From Erinaceus europaeus (taxonomy: Eukaryota > Chordata > Mammalia > Eulipotyphla > Erinaceidae), in assembly GCF_950295315.1 (NCBI RefSeq), contig NC_080175.1, forward strand, positions 68,174,302-68,238,301: a DNA stretch of 64,000 nucleotides, written 5' to 3'. The position numbers and the translations under genes are program-made. Positions 56,590 to 64,000 of this stretch are shown here, one piece after another. Below the pieces are notes generated by a model, which searched no databases, was not told the DNA's origin, and saw nothing but the letters and a program-made list of their open reading frames with translations. Numbering within the stretch: the stretch's first letter is position 1; each line of letters starts with the position of its first letter.

Positions 56590-56735
56590 CATTTAATTTT
56601 AATTTTTTTTTTTTGTCATTGGGACCTCACTGCCCTGGACAGAGGCTTTCAGAATTAGATAGAAAATGAAGAAGAGACATCAAAGCACTGAAGCTTCCTC
56701 TAGTGCAATGGGTTCTGGCTCAAATGTGTTGCACA
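56590..56735 (-). mobile_element. SINE type d-like
   Basis: T-run, 'agaagagacatcaaagcact', 'gaagcttcctctagtgcaat' and a worn head. Confidence 0.55.
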
Positions 56736-57179
56736 CAAATCTCTGTTCTCTCTGATAACTACCAGTTTTCAGTCTATGAGTAAATTCAGTTATTATGTTT
56801 TGCAAACTCCTTTGTTTTAGTTATTTATATTCAACAGGTGAGTGAGTACAGCCGATAATTACTTGTCACTTTTGTACTTATTTCACCTCCAGTTCCACCT
56901 ATTTTGTCCTAAAAGCCACCATGTTTTTTACTGACAAGTTAGTATTACATGGAGTGCATAATCTACATCTCTTTAATCCAGTCACTTGCCAACGGGTTTT
57001 GTTATTAAGAACTGTGCTATGAACACAGAGGTGTAGATATGTCTTCGATTTAGTTCCTCCCCCCACCCCAAAAGCATCAGGAAAGTAATTAGGAGCGGTG
57101 CTCCAGGATTGTAAGGTAGTTCCTTCTTTTAGCTAATTTTTTTGGTGTATGGTGTCAACAGGTGGTTCAGTTTTGTTAT

Positions 57180-57536
57180 CTTACATGCCACTGTTTGTCT
57201 TTTTTGGGGGTGGGTGAGGGAGGACACTGGAATGAATACAGGGCCTCTCACATGCTCAATAACACTACTGAGTGGTTTCCCTTGGTCATTTTTTTATTCT
57301 TTATTCTACAGGGAGAAAGAAGGAAAGAAAGAAAAAGGAGAGCTATGGAGAGAGGATAGATTCCACAGCACTGTTCCACTACGCATGGAGTTTACTGGTG
57401 TTATTTAAATGATATCTGGGCTCAAAACCAGGGCCTCATGCAGAAGGTGTCAAAAGACCTATCTCCTTGCCTCTATCTATGGACTCTTTATGGGGAGGTG
57501 AGAATTCTACCACTGAACCACCAGTGCCTTGCTTGG
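57180..57536 (-). mobile_element. SINE fragments (two, merged)
   Basis: Type d-like pieces: 'tgaatacagggcctctcaca', 'gattccacagcactgttcca' and 'attctaccactgaaccacca'. Confidence 0.5.
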
Positions 57537-57782
57537 ACTCTTTACTGGATTTCATTGGTTTGTATGCCTTCTTTTGTTTCTATACCATAATGTTTTAATT
57601 AATTTTGCTTTATAGCACATTTTGATATCAGAGAGCACAATCACTCCACTTTATTTCCTTCCTCTCTGAACTATTTTGGCTATTCATAATCTATGATTCT
57701 ACGCAAATTTTAGAATTTTATTCTATTTTCCTAAAGAATGACAGTGAGATTTTTGATAGGCATTTCATGGAATTAACCCCTC

Positions 57783-58047
57783 CCCCCCACTGGAGTTCAG
57801 TGCCTGCGCTATGAATCTATCACTCCAGGAAGACTTTTTTTTCTTTTTTTCCCTATTTTTTTAAGGTAGGATAGAGAGATATTGAGAGAAGAGGAGGATA
57901 TCAGGAGGGAGAGAGAAAGGGAGACATCTGCACACCTGCTACAAAACTCATGAAGCTTTTCCCCTGAGGTGGGGAGCAAGGGGCTCGAACCTGAGTCCTT
58001 TCACATGGTAATGTTTGTTTTTAACCTGATGCACCCCAACATGGCCC
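57783..58047 (-). mobile_element. SINE type b with right module
   Basis: 'tggagttcagtgcctgcgct' (right module), body, 'gggagcaaggggctcgaacc' and 'gatgcaccccaacatggccc'. Confidence 0.75.
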
Positions 58048-58154
58048 CAGAATCTGTGTATTTATTTAGGTGAGATGATCATGTTAGCAATATTCTTCTA
58101 ATCCATGACCACAGAGCATCCTTCCATTCCTTTTATTTATTTTCTAACTTCACT

Positions 58155-58372
58155 TTTTTTATATAATTTTACTTATTTATTATCAGATAGAGACAAAGAG
58201 AAATTAAGAGGAGAGGAGGAGCTAGAGAGGCAGAGAGCCAGAGAGACACCTGCAGACTTGCTTCACTGCTTGTGAAGTTTCCCGTCTGCAGGTGGGGACC
58301 AGGAGCTTGAACCTGGATCCTTGTGCACTGTAATGTGTGTGTTTAACCAGGTGTCCCACTGCCTGGCCCCTC
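58155..58372 (-). mobile_element. SINE type a
   Basis: 'ttacttatttattatcagat', 'gtctgcaggtggggaccagg' and 'gtcccactgcctggcccc'. Confidence 0.8.
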
Positions 58373-58479
58373 TTTTTTACTTCTTCATCTTATTATTATA
58401 TACTGACTTTAAAATATTATTAGTTATTTAATATTGATTTGTCTGAGAACTCTGTGTCAGAGTTGAGATAGCACTAGAA

Positions 58480-59690
58480 AAGCAGGATTACTGGGTCCAT
58501 GCTCCCAGAGGGATAAAGAATAGAAATTCCTCTCTCCATTGTTACCAGTCATCTCTAACAGGAATGACACAATAGACTCCTCTGTGGGTCCCCATAGGAC
58601 CTTGCCCTCAACATGGATCAACAATGGTAGAGAATGTGCCATCCTCTGAAGGGAGGCTGGACTGAACATACTCTATTTTCCACCTGAGGAAGATGGGTTC
58701 TGAAATTGGGGCAGCTTGGAACGTTCCTACTCATGACCACAGAATGTGAGCTCAGATCTACAGGGATGCAGAGGTCACATAGGCTCCTAAGCTGAATATG
58801 GGCCCCAGATCACATCAAATCAGTGGGGTTTACAGTCAACACTATTTATACACCTTTCCCATATTTGGGAGCTACTCTCTTCCTTGATCCAGCTTTCTGG
58901 TCCTTTTCCCAGCCATGACATCATCTCCCCAGACAATAACTTGGATCCACCTGCATATCAGATGTCAGGCTCAGAAAAACAAACAAACAAACAAACAGAC
59001 AAACAAACAAAAAACCTAGTATAGTCCTGGGCCCTTTGGAATATAACTAAAATAGGCCTACTGTCTTCAAAATGCAGACTCCAAATCTTCTTCTGAACTA
59101 TTCTAGCATTTAGGTTCATGATTAGTCAACAATTTGTTTGATTTATATGTTAACTCTTTTTTCAGCCACCAGGTTCCAGATACTAGCATGATGCCAACTG
59201 GATTTCCCTGGGCAGATGACCCCACCAATGTGTCCGAGAGCCCCGCTTCCCCAGAGCCCTGCCCCCCTAGGGAAAGAGAGAGGCAGGTTGGGAGTATGGC
59301 TCAGCCTGCCAATGCCCATGTTCAGTGGGGAAGCAATTACAGAAACCAGACTTTCCATCTTCTGCACCCCATAACGTTCCTTGGTCCATGCTCCCAGAGA
59401 GATAAAGAATAGGAAAGCTATCAGGGGAGGGGATGGGATACAGAGTTCTAGTGGTGGGAACTGTGTGGAGTTGTACCCCTCTTATCCTATGGTTTTTGTC
59501 AGTGTTTCCTTTTTATAAATAAAAATTATATTTAAAAAAAACTAAAAAGAAAAAGAATAGGAATGCTTCCAATGGAGGGGATGGGATACAAAACTCTGGT
59601 GATGGGAACTGTGTGGAACTGTACCTCTCTTATCCTACAGTCTTGTCAATCACTTATTAAATAAATAAATAAAAAAGAAAATCAGGACTA
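58480..59690 (+). mobile_element. H1 copy, outer of a nested pair
   Basis: 58480-58526 ('ctgggtccatgctcccagag' ... 'aagaatag') and 59552-59690 ('aggaatgcttccaatgg' to an AAAT tail) are consecutive parts of one H1 3' end, separated by another H1 copy. Confidence 0.75.
58527..59550 (+). mobile_element. H1 retroposon, inner nested copy
   Basis: Matches about 5835-6785 of the long copy, with an (AAAC)n run at 58976-59013 and an A-rich tail near 59520-59550. 'aaagaatag' at both junctions (58518-58526 and about 59552-59560) is the TSD, though the A-rich tail blurs its end. Confidence 0.75.
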
Positions 59691-60584
59691 GGGCAGAAAT
59701 TTGAAGAAGTTATACAAATGTAATTAGTCTTTTTATTTTTTAAATATGTTATAAGTCTCAGAAATTTAAATAATTTAAGACTTCAGTTGCTCTCAGGGAT
59801 CCCTTTTAGAAAATTATATAAACTCTCTGTGAGATAGAGCCAGATAGACAAATAACTACAAATATAGGCTATTAAGAGAAATATTCATATGCTGTTGCTA
59901 TTTTGTTCCTTTCTGTGGAATTTTTTTTTTACCATGGAAGCAGAGTCTTCAAAGAGACCATGCTAGAGCTTCTCTAGAAAACATAAGATGTTTTGTTAAA
60001 GATAATAGAAATACTCTAGTTCCTTAATCTTATTTTGCCTGTAATTTCATATTGAAGATTTTATTTTTTATCTGAAGGGTAAGACGGCACAACTTTTACC
60101 ATGGAAATGATCAGTTCTGAGGTAATTTACAACATCAGAAAAAGCAAAGTTTAAGAGAGAAAAGGTCTTTATCATTAGTATAAGGCTTCAACTACAGCTC
60201 AGTGTTAAGTCATGCTATTCTTTGGTTAGTATAAGAAAATCTATTAGCTTGCTTCTGCTTTGATTGTCACACTTGAAAAAAGAGGCTAATAGTTAAGAGC
60301 TTGGAACTTGCAAGACGAAATTTATGAGCATACAAGCCAAGGAAACAAAAGATGCAGAAAATCTGCAACATTCTCTATTCATTCTAACAAATCCCACGCT
60401 CAGCTAAAGCACAAAAATCATCCATAATTGTGAATATGAAGCACACATACAAATACCCATGAAATTCACTGAATATTTAAACTATAAACAAATATTTTGA
60501 AATAGTCTCAATTTGAATTATTTGAGTTCCACATCAAGCCAATATTTAATTTGGTTGACTGACTGACTGAACACATATGAACTA
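59691..60584. other. AT-rich unique-looking sequence
   Basis: A faint MIR-like 'aatagttaagagcttggaac' lies at 60288-60307. Nothing else. Confidence 0.4.
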
Positions 60585-60864
60585 AGTTTTTTTTTTTTTA
60601 ATATTCATTTATTTATTCCCTTTTGTTGCCCTTGTTGTTTTGTGTTGTAGTTCTTATTGTTGTTATTGTTGGATAGGACAGACAGAAATGGAGAAAAGAG
60701 GGGAATATAGAGAGGGGGAGAGAAAGATAGATACCTGTGACCTACTTCACTGCTTGTGAAGTGACTCCCCTGCAGGTGGGGAGTCGGGGGCTTGAAACGG
60801 GATCCTTACACTGGTCCTTGCGCTTTGTGCCACGTCTTAACCCACTGCGCTACTGTCCGACTCC
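60585..60864 (-). mobile_element. SINE type b
   Basis: T-run, 'cccttttgttgcccttgttg', 'ctcccctgcaggtggggagt' and 'ccactgcgctactgtccgac'. Confidence 0.85.
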
Positions 60865-60900
60865 CTTTTTTTTTTAGTTTACATAAAGAGTAGTATGTAG

Positions 60901-61110
60901 GGGGATGGGTGGTGGCACACCTGGTTGAACGTACATCAGTGAGCAAGGACCCAGGTTCGAGTCCCTGGTTCCCACCTGCAAGGGGGAAAGCTTCACGAAT
61001 GGTGAAGCAGTGCTATAGGTGTCTATCTCTCTCCTTCTCTATCACCCCCTTCCCTGTCAATTTCTGGCTGCGTCTATCCAATAAATAAATAAAAATTAAA
61101 CAAAACCAAA
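60901..61110 (+). mobile_element. SINE type a with TSD
   Basis: Complete from 'gggtggtggcacacctggtt' to 'tatccaataaataaataaaa'. The TSD 'agtagtatgtag' is at 60889-60900 and 61115-61126. Confidence 0.9.
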
Positions 61111-61126
61111 AGAAAGTAGTATGTAG

Positions 61127-61460
61127 GGGGCTGGGTGGTGGCGTAGTGGGTTAAGGGCACATGGCACAAAGTACAAGGACCAGTGTAAAGATTCAGTTTG
61201 AGTCCCCGGCACCCCACCTGCAGGGGGGTCGCTCCACTGTCAGTAAAGCAGCTCTGCAGGTGTCTATTTTTCTCTCTCCTCTCTGTCTTCCCCTCCTCTC
61301 TCGATTTCTTTCTGTCCTATCCACCAACAACGAAAGCAATAAGAACAATAATAACAACAATAAATAATAAGGGCAACAAAAGGGACAAAAAGCCTCCCGG
61401 AGCAGTGGATTCACAGTGCAGGCACCGAGTCCCAGGGATAGCCCTATGGGAGGGGGGGAA
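61127..61460 (+). mobile_element. SINE type b with right module, serial insertion
   Basis: It starts immediately after the second copy of the previous TSD and is followed by a third near-copy, 'agtagcatgta' (61462-61472). It ends in a G-rich stretch instead of an A-tail, so the tail is altered or lost. Confidence 0.85.
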
Positions 61461-62159
61461 GAGTAGCATGTAATGGTATTTAAATGCCAGATCTTTTTTT
61501 TTTTTTTTTAATAGAATTTGACCTAAAATAGGTGTTCCTCAAAAACAGGATGATGTATGCTTTGTTTACTGACGTTCTTGTAACACAAAGCTTACTGTGC
61601 CTAATGCCTTGTTGGTATAAGTACTCAATTTGTTGAAAGAGTATGAATAAGTGCAACTTAAGAGTAAAGAATGACATCCATTAGTTTATGAGGACTTTGG
61701 AGTTACTGGAGTGGGAAGGACTCAAGAATAACTACAATGAAGTTTAGGACAGCGCTAGTGCTGCTAACTTCCAGGTGCTAGTTCTTGATTTGCATTCTAC
61801 AAACAGTGAATGTCTTCTGTTAGTCCAGCATCAAAGAGAATCTGGCTGCTGTGATAGTGAGCATCGTAAAGAGGAGTATCACAATGGTCCCTAACTGATA
61901 GGGAATTTCCAAGTTTTAGCCCCTAGATATGCTTATAATCTGACTGTGATGTATTTGTAAATAGGCCTCAATACAGGAAAGAAAGACTCAAAATATAATA
62001 AAGGGCTAAGAATATGTAGAAGGTCAGAGACAGTGCAGGTGGTTAGGACAGAAATGGTGAGCAAGTGATAACAGAGAGGATGAAGGTCAGACTGAAATTT
62101 TACTGAGAAGGCCCCAACTCAGAGCAGAGGGACAAGAAAGTAAGATGTCTGATAGAGAA
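61461..62159. other. Unique-looking sequence
   Basis: A 14-base T-run lies near 61496. No gene recognised. Confidence 0.4.
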
Positions 62160-62610
62160 AAAGCAAATGTGCCAACCTGTATCTATAGTAACCAAGGTTA
62201 CTGTCATATTTTGTCTTTAATTGCTTATCATGTCAGCTTCTGTAACCCTGGCTAGCTTTTTCCTCCTAAAAGGTACCCCCTACCCCAGTGATCGGGTGAA
62301 CTTTCTCAGTTGCAGGAAAGATAACAGTAACTAAGGCAACCAGACCCTGAGCTGTGGGTACAAGTCGGACCCCTTAACCTTGCAGCCTCTGCTTCTGTAA
62401 TGATGCTTTTTGCTCTCAAGCCTGCACCCTCTATATCAGCTTGTACTGGCCCTTTGTTCAGGGCCAGAGTTATCAGAATGATCTGAGCTCCTGGCCCACA
62501 CGTAAGTAAAAGGCTCCTTTCTTACTCCATCCACCTGGGCTTCAGTCATCTTGATTATTAATAGAGTTTGTTAACATAACCTTTCGGGGGTCTGTCATCC
62601 CCTGGCCATT
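62160..62610 (+). mobile_element. Probable solo LTR of a class I-like endogenous retrovirus
   Basis: The layout reads as U3-R-U5: 'ctctatatcagcttg' at TATA position, a pyrimidine-rich region after 'aagtaaaaggctcctttctt', and an end 'tttcgggggtctgtca' that resembles ERV1 LTR ends. No internal gag/pol/env sequence adjoins it. Edges are uncertain and I could not define the short TSD. Confidence 0.45.
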
Positions 62611-62814
62611 AGAGCAGGGCTTCTAAGACCCACAGACTGTGCACCATCTTTGTCAAACTCAAGTCTGGGGAAAAAAATCTTCTGCTTCTAACAGCAATCT
62701 GCAACTAATTTTATTTTATTTTACTTTATTTTACTTTTCAATAAGTACACCAAAGAATTGTTTCTCTTTGGTGTGCCCACTTTGGAAACCATTGAGGTCA
62801 TTGATAACTTTAAG

Positions 62815-62921
62815 GTGGTCCATCCATCCACCCATCCAATTTAGTGGGGGCAAGGGTTGAACCTGGGTCCTGCACATGGCAAAGCAGCAGACTATCCCAG
62901 TGAGATATCTCCCCAGCCCAG
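62815..62921 (-). mobile_element. SINE type d-like
   Basis: 'agggttgaacctgggtcctg' and 'agtgagatatctccccagcc'. A CCAT repeat precedes it. Confidence 0.55.
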
Positions 62922-63199
62922 TGGCAAACATTTAAATGCCAGGTACAGCTTGCATTGGATAGGAGAGCTTGGGGTCGGTACAGATGGAGCATCTGTGAAG
63001 GTTGCACAACTTCAGCATTTCCTGCTTCACTAGAGAAAGATGCTCCGCATGGCAGGCGCTTGTACAGGCCCATGCTGATGTCAGCAGCCCACCCAACAAT
63101 CCCTGAAGAGGTCTTTCAACTGTAGTGAAAGCATTCGTTCCATTTTCTCAGAGCCAAGAATCTGAATCAGTGCCTTTTCAGGAGCTCTTTGTCACAATG

Positions 63200-63352
63200 C
63201 AGGAGCACACTGTGGGACGCTTCCCTAGCAAGGAGTTTTATTGCCAACCCACGAGCAGTGAAGCACTGCTGCAGGTCTCTCTCTCTAGCTCCTCCTTTCT
63301 ACCTCAAATTCTCTCTGCCTTTATCCAATAAATAAATAAGACATAAAAAAAA
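63200..63352 (+). mobile_element. SINE type a, head lost
   Basis: 'acgagcagtgaagcactgct', 'gcaggtctctctctctagct' and 'tatccaataaataaataaga' with an A10 run. Confidence 0.7.
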
Positions 63353-63739
63353 AACACAAAAAGCAAGCCTCCTTTTGAACAGTATTTGAAGTCAACTTGT
63401 ATAATCACTGCAGAGCCACCAACACGAGGCTAGTCTTTTGCTTGAGATATTGAATTTCTGACTGGAAACATGGTTGGAAAATTACAAGGGTGTTTTGTTT
63501 AGTCTTGTCTTTTTTTTTTCTTTTTTTTCCCCAAGATGCTACTTAAAATGAGGAAGCTAGAATCAAGAAACAACAGGATTATATGTTTCCATACTGGAGG
63601 TGAAACTGAGAAAATCTGGAGAGATTCTAGGCACAAATATCTCTAGTCACTCAGCAAATGGCTTACGTCTAATAAAGGTTACTTTCTGGCCAGCTGGTTT
63701 TAAAATGGAAACAAAGTGCTGACACATAGCCTTGATGAT
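63353..63739. other. Unique-looking sequence
   Basis: Nothing recognised. Confidence 0.4.
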
Positions 63740-63945
63740 ACAGACTTAAATAATATTTATTTACTGGATAGAAACAGAGAGAAAATAAGGGGAAAGACAG
63801 AGAGAGAGAGAGAGAGAGAGATCGGCAGCACTGCTTCACCACTTGTAAAGCTTTCCCCCTGCAAGTGGGGACAGGGGACCTGAACACAGGTACTTATACA
63901 CTGTAATGTATGTGCTCAATCAGGTGTGCCACCACCTCGTGCCCC
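63740..63945 (-). mobile_element. SINE type a
   Basis: 'tatttatttactggatagaa', GA run, 'ttccccctgcaagtggggac' and 'gtgccaccacctcgtgcccc'. Confidence 0.8.
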
Positions 63946-64000
63946 TAATTTTTTTAACTGAAGTTTAGTAAATAAAGTTCAAATAACTGGATTAATTTAG

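Larger units (their letters stand above)
56760..58150 (-). pseudogene. Old L1 ORF2 C-terminal region, interrupted by SINEs
   Basis: 56900-57050 parallels 35880-36010 of the young L1 ('actgtgctatgaacacagag'). 57545-57760 parallels 36900-37110 ('tataccataatgttttaatt'), and 58060-58135 parallels 37150-37210 ('cttctaatccatgaccac'). SINEs at 57180-57536 and 57783-58047 split it. No frame survives. Confidence 0.6.

Overview
The window is mammalian nuclear DNA, almost certainly from a hedgehog (Erinaceidae; Erinaceus or a close relative). Three things point there. It is packed with tRNA-derived SINEs of the hedgehog ERI kind. It carries a young lineage of LINE-1 (L1). It holds two pieces of a non-L1 LINE whose C-terminal zinc knuckle and (GAA)n 3' end fit Vingi, a clade reported among mammals only from hedgehogs. 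The ancient MIR repeats are those of any placental genome. There is no operon-like structure: this is an intronic or intergenic stretch shaped by retrotransposition.

Host genes are scarce. One well-formed coding exon lies on the minus strand (25573-25804, gene not recognised). An intronless EEF1E1 retrocopy with an unbroken 174-codon frame lies at 55763-56542 (minus). All other long ORFs belong to L1.

Layout: 1-10.2 kb holds MIR, L1 tails, SINEs, a compound foldback (4393-4544) and a long copy of an A-tailed family called H1 here (4851-6790), itself split by a Vingi 3' end. 10.2-12.8 kb is a 559-bp inverted duplication around a 1.44-kb spacer. 13-35 kb is SINE-rich; it includes the exon, a 192-bp Vingi-derived element whose 5' end folds as an HDV-like ribozyme (28667-28858), and a 5S rRNA retropseudogene. 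35.0-41.3 kb is one full-length L1 insertion with an intact ORF2, a once-frameshifted ORF1 and an apparent 3' transduction of an H1 copy. 41-49 kb has older SINEs, L1 and U6 debris. 49.5-53.3 kb is a U6-L1 chimera that ends early in ORF2 at a poly(A) tract. 53-64 kb holds microsatellites, the EEF1E1 retrocopy, an old interrupted L1, nested H1 copies, serial SINE insertions and a probable ERV LTR.

Functionally, L1 enzyme activity explains most of the content: SINEs, H1 copies, the EEF1E1, 5S and U6 retrocopies and two tailless insertions all carry an A-tail, target-site duplications (TSDs), or both. The Vingi pair points to a second LINE system with a different 3' end and its own non-autonomous rider.

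SINE labels used: type a (about 200 bp, head with 'cacctggttgagcgcac', tail 'tatccaataaataaa'); type b (280-340 bp, head with 'gcgggttaagcgcac', CAA/AAT-rich linker, sometimes a right module ending 'ccctggaggcaa'); type c ('gtggataaagcactgg'); type d ('tagcataatggttatgc', 'cataagccagagctga'). H2 is an older relative of H1. SINE boundaries are by eye, usually good to about 10 bp.
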